Source of the DNA: 2-02-FULL-66-14 sp964651335
Lineage (GTDB): Bacteria; Pseudomonadota; Gammaproteobacteria; Burkholderiales; SG8-39
DNA length: 64,000 bases
Assembly: GCA_964651335.1 (NCBI GenBank)
Contig: CAZYVT010000011.1
Location: forward strand, 1-64,000
Direction: 5' to 3'
Shown piece after piece: positions 28,601-35,231 of the stretch. Position numbers and translations under genes: made by a program. The notes under the pieces were generated by a model. That model had not been told where the DNA came from, did no database searches, and was given only the letters and a program-made list of their open reading frames with translations. Position 1 is the stretch's first letter, and every line of letters starts with the position of its first letter.

Positions 28601-28894
28601 CCCTCGTCCGCCCTCGAGCTTGCGCGCCGCGTGTCCGAGGTAGTGGAAAAACGTCGCAACGTCGGTGTCGTCCGGATCGACCTGATACCAGAGACAACGC
28701 AGGTGACGCGCCTCCACGTAGCTCGCTGCAAGCGAGGTCTTGCCCGACCCCGGTGGGCCCGAGATCCAGGCCACGGTGCGGCCGGTCGTTCCGTCGAGGC
28801 GCGCGAACAGCCGTTCCCGGGGCACGACGGCACCGATCGCCGGGCGCGTGGTCTTGGCAAATGCTACGCTGCGCTGACCCGTTTCAGCCTGCAA
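25658..28894 (-). CDS. STAND-type SARP transcriptional regulator (ATPase + TPR + wHTH + BTAD)
   Basis: A 1078-aa regulator. The N-terminal STAND ATPase resembles MalT, with Walker A GPPGSGKTS (46-54) and LALVLDNL (Walker B-like). Alpha-helical TPR-like repeats span ~350-820. An OmpR-type winged helix (~830-925: RPLELLKVLVALGGENV, LADALWPHVEADFAHKSF) is followed by a bacterial transcriptional activator domain (BTAD) to the end. This is the AfsR/SARP architecture with the DNA-binding part at the C-terminus. It starts at TTG 28894 with AGGGGGG upstream, 105 bp after the copy-2 lipoprotein stop and possibly co-transcribed with it. By proximity and site geometry it is the likely reader of the 11-bp operators. 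Confidence 0.85.
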   Translation of the reverse strand: MQAETGQRSVAFAKTTRPAIGAVVPRERLFARLDGTTGRTVAWISGPPGSGKTSLAASYVEARHLRCLWYQVDPDDTDVATFFHYLGHAARKLEGGRGRELPSFALRHDSDIASFSRGFFRQLFARAKAPLALVLDNLRAVPLESGLHAVLEAAFSQIPKNCLVMVTSRSDAPASFARLRVTGEMVCVGSDDLHLDVEELAGIAKLRGYALAADAVPQLHKRTQGWAAGVVLMLEHSKLSGRIAELPGDATPKVIFDYLAGEIFDRFEPKTQQFLLRIACLPRMTADVAQELTGEAKAARLLLNLALNHYFVDEIQSDEGRIFQLHPLLRDFLRGRAAQDLPEALGADQLQRAAALLRGAGHTDDAVALLMECRKWAEVAQIAAEEASAMLEQGRSETLAIWLESLPPALLAANSTLLFSLGACRAQSAPRAARRNFEQAFECFRRAGDRPGMLQSACGVIDATICELDDLAPLDHWASVLAALLREAAGAATAHTEAGALSTLIRATLMRDPGSAELDGWLAGAERAVAASDEAHADAPEVRAGVALARATAALLRGDLAAAGTTLEMIRARAPGIPVRDAVAIGTAAALQQLVSGAHEAARGTAFENLAAADSEGLHGYDDWLHAIAAAAALSAGDRDGARSQLQLLDAAGARVRRGERAIHHYLRGWLAALDGDAAGACRDSRTAVGLAVEVGMPWLECLARTALAQLLADADDRRGCETQLRSAEALAERLASAPLRFWVQLAAAGAALAMNDEAAALDPLKTAFALGREHGFQHALWWRSREVADLCALALRHRIEPEFARGLVRGRKLVPHVPPLRVRDWPWPFRIRTLGGLHLLQGAAAAEFSGKGPGRPLELLKVLVALGGENVRAEQLADALWPHVEADFAHKSFTATLHRLRRLFGDDDAVILRDARLGLNPALVWVDTWALEHVLRELDDALRLPNAQRVAPLLANLADEALALYRGPFLPDESEQPGYIACREQFRARLLRCLSRVARQREEAEQAEAAADLYLRLIEADDLFETPYRYLMLCYQRSGDLGEGRAAYERLRTVLSTRLKIMPSAETQAVYASLGTP

Positions 28895-28999
28895 ACGATC
28901 CCCCCTGGATCCAGGTTCCTGCCATGAATGGCCGGCGAGAGTTTAGACCAGGCGCATCGCTTACCCGGACCGAGCCCTCTACCAGTCGCGAAATCCGCC

Positions 29000-29479
29000 T
29001 CAACTGCCGATGTGCACCTTGTACTGGGCGCCGTTCGAGAGCGTGCAGGTGCCGGCACCCTGGCGCGGCGTATTCATCTGGTACTCGCAGCTCATGTAGG
29101 CGCCGCTCGGGCTGTAGGCGCTCGCGACCCCGCGGCGCGCATCCCCGTCCACACGGGTTGCTTCACCGCTGAGCGTTTCTCCCATGTAATTCAACTGGAA
29201 GCGGCCCTTGCCGTTCATCATGTTGGTGACCGTGCCGGTCACGACGCCGGTCTGCGTGGCAACGTCGTTCGAGGGATAGAGCCGCGCATGCAGCACGACG
29301 GGAAACTGCGGACTGGACTGCGCCCCGTACTGCGCGCCGCCCAGCGGAATCGCGCCGGGCGGAACGCCGGGCGGATAGACGAACAGGTGACCGTCCGCTC
29401 CGACGGGCACAGCGACGCAGGCGGAAAGCGTGATCGCGGCGGCTGAAAGCGCGGCTGCGACGGGTTTGAAAGTTTTCAT
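29000..29479 (-). CDS. lipoprotein of unknown function, copy 2
   Basis: A 159-aa paralogue of the 22484-22969 lipoprotein. The C-terminal ~95 residues are nearly co-linear (DVATQTGV.TGTVTNMM.GKGRFQLNY; GDARRGVASAY; YMSCEYQM). The signal peptide differs (MKTFKPVAAALSAAAITLSAC), as does the linker. Both late cysteines are retained. Ribosome-binding site GGAGG lies before the ATG. The same 11-bp-period operator is 76 bp upstream, and the SARP gene lies directly downstream on the same strand. Confidence 0.8.
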   Translation of the reverse strand: MKTFKPVAAALSAAAITLSACVAVPVGADGHLFVYPPGVPPGAIPLGGAQYGAQSSPQFPVVLHARLYPSNDVATQTGVVTGTVTNMMNGKGRFQLNYMGETLSGEATRVDGDARRGVASAYSPSGAYMSCEYQMNTPRQGAGTCTLSNGAQYKVHIGS

Positions 29480-29582
29480 CTGATCCTCCGTAAGGGTCGC
29501 AGGCTTCTGGTTGTTGCCTGCGAGCCCATGATCGGAGGTCCCGCCCGATGGACCGCTTACCGGTCGATTACAGATCGCTTAC
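29390..29582. repeat. direct repeat copy A (lipoprotein 5' end plus operator)
   Basis: This ~190-bp stretch (operator, leader, signal peptide and first ~30 codons of lipoprotein copy 2) recurs at 34989-35186 in the same orientation. It is near identical over the coding part and clearly diverged upstream. The two copies bracket about 5.4 kb of accessory genes. Confidence 0.75.
29555..29582 (-). promoter_or_regulatory. 11-bp-lattice operator, copy 2
   Basis: Minus-strand half-sites GTAAGC (29582-29577), GTAATC (29571-29566) and GTAAGC (29560-29555), each 11 bp apart. The spacers GATCT and GACCG are similar to those of the other copies. It lies 76 bp upstream of lipoprotein copy 2. A conserved CGATSATGG lies ~22 bp nearer the gene in all three loci and could include the -10. 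Confidence 0.7.
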
Positions 29583-29696
29583 AGCCTGGGGGTTGCGAAT
29601 ATCCGCCGGGCGCGTTGATCTGGGCGCCAAGGGACTTTGCCGATAAACCTGCATGCGCTCAAATGCTCCAGTCTGCGTGGCCCAGCGGCGCCTCGT

Positions 29697-29840
29697 TCAG
29701 CACCTTCCGATGATGCCGCCAGCGCGGCAGGTGTCCTCGCGCTCGGTCCAGTCTCCGAGAGAGTCGTAGCCGAGCTGCTCGCGAAACAGCCGCAGCACGC
29801 GCTGCTGCGTCCTTTTCTCGATCTGACCGATGCTGCTCAT
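29697..29840 (-). pseudogene. hsdR: truncated type I restriction subunit HsdR (N-terminal stub)
   Basis: A 47-codon ORF whose first ~37 residues (MSSIGQIEKRTQQRVLRLF, then REQLGYDSLGDWTERED) match the N-terminus of type I restriction endonuclease HsdR. The next 10 residues are unrelated and end in a stop. No other hsdR, hsdM or hsdS sequence is in the window. It is read as a broken remnant left by deletion or recombination, next to another truncated gene. Confidence 0.7.
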
Positions 29841-29850
29841 CGCCCGACTC

Positions 29851-30633
29851 TCACCTTGTCCACAGCTCGGCGAGCGGTACGGCGAGAACTCGCCGGTCGC
29901 CGGTGGGGACGGTGCTTGCGCCCGCGTACAGGATCATGCCGCCCTGAAAGCCCTTGCCACACTGCTCGGCAAGGCGGCGCAGTCCGATGCCGTCTGCAGG
30001 CGTCACGGCCGCCGCGGCCTTCACTTCCACTCCCCACGTCCGACGTCCGCGCGAAATGACAAGGTCGACCTCCACCTGATCCTTGTCGCGATAGTGCCAG
30101 AAGCGCAGGTCCGGGTCGGTCCAGCCGGCTTGGGCGATGATCTGCTGGACGACGAAAGACTCCAGAAGATGGCCGAAGCGCTCGCGCCGGGTGTTCCAGT
30201 CCGCGGGATCGAGTTCCGCCAGCGTTGCCGCAAGGCCGCTGTCCAGCAAATGGATCTTGGGCGTCTTGATCAGCCGCTTGGCCTCGTTCCGGTGCCAGGC
30301 CGGCAGCCGCCGCACCAGGAACAACCGCTCCAGGATGCTCAGATACTGATCGATGGTTTCCCGCCGGATGCCGAGTTCGGCGCCGAGCGCCGACAGATTG
30401 AGCATGCCGGCGGAGCGCAACGCCAGCATTTCAAGAAGCCGGCCGAGTTCCGCGGCATCCCGCACTCGAGCAACATCCGCCACGTCCCCCTCCACGATGG
30501 TACGCAAATATTGACGGTGCCACCGTCTTGTTGAGCGGCGCGCGGTTTCATGCGCGTCCGCTCGAACTAAAGTTAGGCGGCCCGGCATACATCCGGATTC
30601 ATGATCGATGCGGCAGGCCAACAGAAGACCCAC
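29851..30633 (-). pseudogene. AAA/DUF4143 ATPase, 5'-truncated
   Basis: The frame from about 30525 to the stop matches the C-terminal half of the ATP-binding/DUF4143 proteins (COG1373 type). It contains YLRTIVEGDVADVARVRD, the small wHTH NLSALGAELGIRRETIDQYL, HLLDSGLAATL, and the DUF4143 nuclease-like segment DQVEVDLVISRGRRTWGVEVK. The N-terminal Walker A/B domain normally ~170 residues long is absent; the first ~36 codons of the frame look random. Probably a non-functional remnant, although the DUF4143 half is intact. Confidence 0.7.
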
Positions 30634-30645
30634 GTTGGGAGGCGC

Positions 30646-30672
30646 CAGAAATAGGGACAGACCAAGCGTTCA
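30646..30672. repeat. possible REP-like sequence
   Basis: AGAAATAGGGACAGACC resembles the conserved arm of REP sequences mobilised by RAYT (Y1) transposases ('GTCTGTCCCTATTT' on the other strand). Only one copy is seen, next to the truncated DUF4143 gene, and there is no transposase nearby. The 91-bp gap holds nothing else recognisable. Confidence 0.3.
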
Positions 30673-30724
30673 CCAGATAGGGAGATTTCCGTTCGCGCGC
30701 AATACATGAGGACTGTCGGTCGCC

Positions 30725-32635
30725 TCATCTCAGTCGTGAAAACCTCCGGCTCGACCCTGGAAAGTCTACACCGTATGCCACGTAGCAGATCGCCCCTACG
30801 ACCGCCGCGATCGGCAGGACGTGCGGGTCGAATGACTGCACTGTCGGCGCGGCAGTTGGCCCGAGTGTCATCAGTACTGCCCCAACAATCACGAACGCAA
30901 TCGCAAGCCACTGGTAGAGCCGCAGGCCTGCGATCACCAACGTCTGCGGCTCGCCTCGAAAATGTTCTTCGACGAACCGGCCGAGGCCGACAAGCACGAA
31001 GTAGGTACCGGCTATGAACTGGAGCGGAGCCGCGATTGCCCAGAGGCGGATGAGAACCAGACCGACGAGCATCATCCAGATCATCGAGTAGAGGGGTGTC
31101 GGGTGCACTGGCACACCACCCAATGAGCTCAAACGCACCACTCGCGACAACGGGTGCTCATACCGTATGCCAAGGAAGCGAGGTGCCTCGCGGCCGTGGC
31201 AGCACCCTTGCACCAAGCAACGCATCCGCCCGATCGCATGCGCGAAGCACGCGCCGATGCCGAATGACACGAAGAGGAGCCACGCGTCGGCGCCGACGAC
31301 GCGGGCCCCGATCGCTACTACGATCACCAAGACCACCGCACCAAAGTAGCCATACGGCCGTAGTAGCTGCGGGGACCCTTCCACGAGCTGCGCCCACAGC
31401 GCGCTGCCGAGCGCCGCGGCCACCGTCATGGAGACAAGCCAGATGACGTTCTGGCTCCCGGCGAGCGCCCCGGCGACGATGAACCCAACCGTTGCGCCCA
31501 CACCCGCGTGGATACCGTGGCTCATCAGGCGAACGGGGCCGATGGTGATTTCCCGCCACGAATTCGCAAGGCGCTCTGCTCCATCGCACACACGCCGCCA
31601 GATCGCCTCACGACGCACGACAAGCGCATATACCCCTAAACCCGCGATGACGTCCGCTGCGGCGTGCATTCCCGTCGTCACGCAGCTCGCTGCCTGCGCC
31701 GCAACGAACACCCACCAGAACCATCGCAGCCGTGGCCACCTCGATGCGTAGAGGCGCGCCGCAAGGCACGCCCACACGACGTGAAACGAGGGAAAGGCGG
31801 TCACCGGCTGGTCATCCTGCCGCTCCCAGGCCATGAGCATCTGCCACATTCCTTCGCCCGGCACTGGCTTTGCCTCGGCCACCAGAGGGAGCAGGAGGTA
31901 GAGCGGAATGATGATCGCGGTGGCCGAGATCCCTCCAAGCGCAAAGCGGCGAAGATCGCTGCTTCGTGATGCGGCGAGCGGCGCAAGAACCGCGAACGGG
32001 TACGTGGCCGCGTATATGGCCTCGGTCCAGGGGATGACTGGCAGCGACCGGTCCCACTCGAAATACGCCGATCGCGCGTCCGGCGGCACGCCGAGATACT
32101 CGATTCCCTCATACAGAACGAGCCACGGCAGAAGCACTTGCAGGTAGACCGCGGCACGCTCGAAGGCCGATGGCGGCGCGTCCGTCTCGCCGGGCAATCG
32201 CAGAAGAGGCGCCGGCGGGATTCCGTAGCGGCGATGCGTGAAGTCCCGCTCGAAACCGGCGACGAACGCGATCGCCGAGAGCGCGAGCACCGGCGACACG
32301 ATCCACAGCCCCGACGCCGACCGCGTCGCGAGCGAGACGCCGGCTGCCGCGAGGACCGCGCCGAGATAGATGGGGTGCGCGATGATGCCGTAGACGCCGC
32401 GCGTGACGAGCCGTTCCGGCGGAAACGGACTCGCCGGCAGGCCGCCCCCGTGGACCCAAAGATCTCTTGTGGCCATCGCCATCAGCGCCAAGCCGGCCAG
32501 CGCCACCATCGCACCCGTTGCGATCGATCCGTACGCAGGAAGAGTGAGTACCGCCTCGAGGCAGATCGCCCACGCCACGAGCAGCGCCGGCAGCACTACC
32601 GAGAACAGCGCCGCGTACGCCACGCGCGCGCTCAT
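30725..32635 (-). CDS. methyltransferase - PAP2 phosphatase - Lgt-like triple fusion membrane protein
   Basis: A 636-aa polytopic protein with three lipid-enzyme domains. Residues 1-~150 are an ICMT/PEMT-type methyltransferase (FPPERLVTRGVYGIIAHPIYLG, 71-92). Residues ~160-345 are PAP2-like, with FPSFHVVWACL (281-291) and TTGMHAAADVIAG (320-332) supplying the His/Asp residues. Residues ~370-595 resemble prolipoprotein diacylglyceryl transferase: GRMRCLVQGCCHGR (469-482), GVPVHPTPLYS (507-517), GLGRFVEEHFRGE (550-562). Start ATG 32635 overlaps the ABC permease stop (ATGA); the longer frame is antisense-like. No family member of this composite is known to me. Confidence 0.8.
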   Translation of the reverse strand: MSARVAYAALFSVVLPALLVAWAICLEAVLTLPAYGSIATGAMVALAGLALMAMATRDLWVHGGGLPASPFPPERLVTRGVYGIIAHPIYLGAVLAAAGVSLATRSASGLWIVSPVLALSAIAFVAGFERDFTHRRYGIPPAPLLRLPGETDAPPSAFERAAVYLQVLLPWLVLYEGIEYLGVPPDARSAYFEWDRSLPVIPWTEAIYAATYPFAVLAPLAASRSSDLRRFALGGISATAIIIPLYLLLPLVAEAKPVPGEGMWQMLMAWERQDDQPVTAFPSFHVVWACLAARLYASRWPRLRWFWWVFVAAQAASCVTTGMHAAADVIAGLGVYALVVRREAIWRRVCDGAERLANSWREITIGPVRLMSHGIHAGVGATVGFIVAGALAGSQNVIWLVSMTVAAALGSALWAQLVEGSPQLLRPYGYFGAVVLVIVVAIGARVVGADAWLLFVSFGIGACFAHAIGRMRCLVQGCCHGREAPRFLGIRYEHPLSRVVRLSSLGGVPVHPTPLYSMIWMMLVGLVLIRLWAIAAPLQFIAGTYFVLVGLGRFVEEHFRGEPQTLVIAGLRLYQWLAIAFVIVGAVLMTLGPTAAPTVQSFDPHVLPIAAVVGAICYVAYGVDFPGSSRRFSRLR

Positions 32636-33393
32636 CGCGTCACGCGCATGCGCTTCGCGTACAGCGCGAGCGCCGCCAGCAGGAACGCGGTGCCGTATGC
32701 GAGCCCGTACGCCGCCAATGGGCCGATGTGTTCGGACGTAAACGCCGACAGGTATGCGATCTGCGACGGGTAGTGCGCAGGCAGCGCTTCGATCAGCCAC
32801 TTGCTCCGGGCGTTTTGGTAGTAGATGGGATTCTGCAGCCAGCCGGCGTCGATGTTGATAAGAACGAGGATGGCGAAGATCGACTCCAGCTCGCGCCGAA
32901 AGAGCGTGCCGACCAGCAGCCCGTAGCATCCGTAGACGAACGCGCCGACGATGATGCCGAGCAGGACGCCTGCGGGAAACCGCGGGTTCGTGAAGAGCTC
33001 GAGCGCGAACCACGTATAGAGCGCGGTGGCCGCGATGATCCCCAGTAGCGCCGCAAGGCGCGCGGTGATGAGTTCGGTGGCCCGGAACCCACAGAGCACG
33101 AGGCGACGGTTCGCGTCCAGCTGGCGCTGGATGAGGTTTGAGGCGAAGAACGCGCTGATGAGCCCGGTCGCCGCGATGCTGATGAACAGCAGCGACTGGC
33201 GCCGTTCCTCGACCAGCGTGACGCGTTCACCCGCCGCAGCGAGTATGACCGGCACGAGGTTGCTTCCTACGGTAACGAACACTGCAGCGAAGAAAACAGC
33301 GGGCACGAAGAGCGCAAGCACGAGCACGAGCCGCTTGCGTGTCAGTTCGCGCACGGTCATCGCGGCAGCCGTCACGACGTACACCACTCTCAT
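32632..33393 (-). CDS. ABC-2 type transporter permease
   Basis: A 253-aa membrane subunit with about six helices and a large loop after helix 1, typical of ABC-2 exporters. The N-terminal MTVRELTRKRLVLVLALFVP and NRRLVLCGFRATELITARLAA segments fit. It pairs with the ATPase encoded just upstream (4-bp overlap) and with the triple-fusion lipid protein downstream (4-bp overlap). The cargo is probably lipid-like by association; that is inference. Confidence 0.82.
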   Translation of the reverse strand: MRVVYVVTAAAMTVRELTRKRLVLVLALFVPAVFFAAVFVTVGSNLVPVILAAAGERVTLVEERRQSLLFISIAATGLISAFFASNLIQRQLDANRRLVLCGFRATELITARLAALLGIIAATALYTWFALELFTNPRFPAGVLLGIIVGAFVYGCYGLLVGTLFRRELESIFAILVLINIDAGWLQNPIYYQNARSKWLIEALPAHYPSQIAYLSAFTSEHIGPLAAYGLAYGTAFLLAALALYAKRMRVTR

Positions 33394-34001
33394 TGCAGCA
33401 CGCCTGCATGCAGCTCGAGGATTCGCGTGAAGCGATCACGGTCGTGAGCGATGTGCGAGACGATTACGATCGCCGTACCGGCATCGCGCAGCGCCTCGGC
33501 GTAGGTCCAGAAGCTGAGATATGTCTCCCAGTCGAACGCAAGGTACGGCTCGTCCAGGATGAGCACATCCGGCCGCTGAAGCAGCGCGAGCGACAGATGG
33601 AGCTTCTGCCGCGTGCCGCCGCTCAGCTCGCTTATGCGCTCATTCACGTCCTGAGCGTAGCGGAACCGCGCGAGCAGCTCGTCGCGCAGCGCGAGCCAAT
33701 TGGTGTCGCTGGCGATTCCGTAAGCGCGTGCGAAATAAGTGAAATGCTCGGCCACCGTCAGATCGGGGAAGATCTGCGGCTCCTGATCGCAGTAGCCCAG
33801 CCGCCCGGTGAGGCACACGCGACCCGAGTCGGGCCGGAGGAGCCCGACGATGATGCGCAGCAAGGTGGTTTTCCCGGCGCCGTTCTCTCCTACGAGTCCG
33901 AGGATCTCGCCCGCGCGTGCGTCGAACGAGACCCCACGTAGTACGCTCCGCCTGCGGTACGACTTGGCGACATCGTTGACGGCGAGCGGCACTGCGGTCA
34001 T
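33390..34001 (-). CDS. ABC transporter ATP-binding protein
   Basis: A 203-aa ATPase from ATG 34001. Walker A GENGAGKTT, the Q-loop region GRLGYCDQEPQIFPDLT, signature LSGGTRQK, Walker B VLILDEPY and the switch His in VIVSHIAHD are all present. Relative to exporter norms the Q-loop glutamine sits in CDQEP. The ATG overlaps the stop of the lipocalin-like gene (ATGA); an extra 27 codons upstream lack a ribosome-binding site. Confidence 0.9.
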   Translation of the reverse strand: MTAVPLAVNDVAKSYRRRSVLRGVSFDARAGEILGLVGENGAGKTTLLRIIVGLLRPDSGRVCLTGRLGYCDQEPQIFPDLTVAEHFTYFARAYGIASDTNWLALRDELLARFRYAQDVNERISELSGGTRQKLHLSLALLQRPDVLILDEPYLAFDWETYLSFWTYAEALRDAGTAIVIVSHIAHDRDRFTRILELHAGVLQ

Positions 34002-34792
34002 CGAAACACCGCCACTTCGTGAATCGCGTAGCCGGTCTGCGCCGCTGCGTTTCCCTTCACAAGCGTTCCGGCGCTGCACCACTTGGTCTCGCGAAGCGCA
34101 AGGAGTGATTTCGGTACAACGGCTTTGAGAGGCGAAATCGTCGCAGCGATCTCAGCGAACGCCCGCGCGTGAAGTGTGCGGCGTTCGCCGAGCACGACCT
34201 CCACGCCTTCGGCGCATATGCTTTCGTCCGTCACTACGGCGGTGGGTGCCTTGATTCCGTCTACGAACACCCAGGCCTGCGGGGAATCGCCGCGCCAGTC
34301 AATCCACACCACGGAGCGGCTCACAGCCGCGTCGAGCCAGCGGCCCCAGCGAAGCTCGCGGATCGGCAGGCGCCACGGAGGCACGCTGATGAAGATGCGC
34401 TCGGCGTATCCGGAACCCTGCACGGGCGCGAATCCGCGCAGCTCCAACGAGACGACGGCGGCCGGCGCTTCGGCACGCCACTCCACGACGCCTGCATCGC
34501 AGTCGAGTAGCCGCTCCTCGATCGGTCGCTGCCGCGACTCGATGCCCACTACGCAGGCCAGCGCCGGCGCATACCAAGTGATCGTGTCGCCGGTCACCTC
34601 GGGCGGCGGTGCCGGCACGAGGCTTGATCGGCTGACAGGCGGTCGACCTGCCTCGTAGAGAGTGACGTTCTGCCAAGTTAAAGCGACACCACGCCACGCG
34701 AGCGATGCCCAATACCCGAAGACCGCGCGACCGTCGGCAGCCACGCAGTCGAAGTACCACTTCGTGAGCGTAAAAGGTGCGCGACCGTGCAT
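33998..34792 (-). CDS. lipocalin/CrtC-like hypothetical protein
   Basis: A 264-aa soluble protein without a signal peptide, rich in beta strands. KWYFDCVAADGRAVFGYWA near the N-terminus resembles the opening of CrtC/AttH/Svf1-type double-lipocalin proteins, which bind or hydrate hydrophobic isoprenoids. WRLPIRELRWGRWLDAAV and VWIDWRGDSPQAWVF are strongly patterned, but I cannot place the family firmly. First gene of a four-gene overlapping operon with the ABC exporter and triple-fusion enzyme. The 157 bp upstream (34793-34949) show no clear promoter. Confidence 0.65.
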   Translation of the reverse strand: MHGRAPFTLTKWYFDCVAADGRAVFGYWASLAWRGVALTWQNVTLYEAGRPPVSRSSLVPAPPPEVTGDTITWYAPALACVVGIESRQRPIEERLLDCDAGVVEWRAEAPAAVVSLELRGFAPVQGSGYAERIFISVPPWRLPIRELRWGRWLDAAVSRSVVWIDWRGDSPQAWVFVDGIKAPTAVVTDESICAEGVEVVLGERRTLHARAFAEIAATISPLKAVVPKSLLALRETKWCSAGTLVKGNAAAQTGYAIHEVAVFR

Positions 34793-34949
34793 GGCGTCAT
34801 TGCTACGTTACGAGTCGCTGTTGCGCGCTCATCGCGAAACAGTTCGTGTCGATTCGGTCGGCGTTTCCATCGATCGAGACCTGCAGGCGCACGTCGCTGA
34901 TGGTTTCGATGGCTTGGCCGGTCACCCTATCTCGCAGTGTGATCATCAA

Positions 34950-35084
34950 TCAGTCTCGGTTCAAAGCGAGATGTGGGCGTCTAACATGTTGGTGACCGTC
35001 CGGTCCGACGGGCACAGCCACACATGCGGAAAGGGTGATCGCGGCGGCTGAAAGCGCGGCTGCGACGGGTTTGAAAGTTTTCAT
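34950..35084 (-). pseudogene. lipoprotein copy 3, truncated after ~31 codons
   Basis: The ATG at 35084 opens a 44-codon frame. Its first 26 residues equal those of copy 2 (MKTFKPVAAALSAAAITLSA, then CVAVPV), and similarity runs to residue 31. It then changes to unrelated residues (QHVRRPHLALNRD) and stops. The globular domain is absent. GGAGG ribosome-binding site and upstream operator are retained. A remnant rather than a functional protein, although a short lipidated peptide could still be made. Confidence 0.75.
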
Positions 35085-35186
35085 CTGATCCTCCGTTCGA
35101 GTTGCAGGTTTCGTGTGTTGCCTGCGAACCCATCATCGAAGGCCGGGCCTGATGGCCCGCTTACGGGTTGCTTACAGATGACTTAC
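34989..35186. repeat. direct repeat copy B (lipoprotein 5' end plus operator)
   Basis: Second copy of the 29390-29582 segment. Coding part (34989-35084) is nearly identical; leader and operator part diverged, with a 1-bp spacing difference. Same orientation as copy A. Confidence 0.75.
35159..35186 (-). promoter_or_regulatory. 11-bp-lattice operator, copy 3
   Basis: Minus-strand half-sites GTAAGT (35186-35181), GTAAGC (35175-35170) and GTAAGC (35164-35159), exactly 11 bp apart, 75 bp upstream of the truncated lipoprotein start. The half-sites are kept although the spacers and flanks have diverged from copy 2. That is consistent with selection on the site, or with it being recent. Confidence 0.65.
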
Positions 35187-35231
35187 TGGTTCAAATGCCG
35201 GGAGGTGCATCGCGCCAAGCCGGGCGGCGCT

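Noticed and set aside
29697..30633. Active restriction or defence locus
   Set aside because: HsdR is only an N-terminal stub and the neighbouring ATPase lacks its Walker domain; no modification or specificity subunit.
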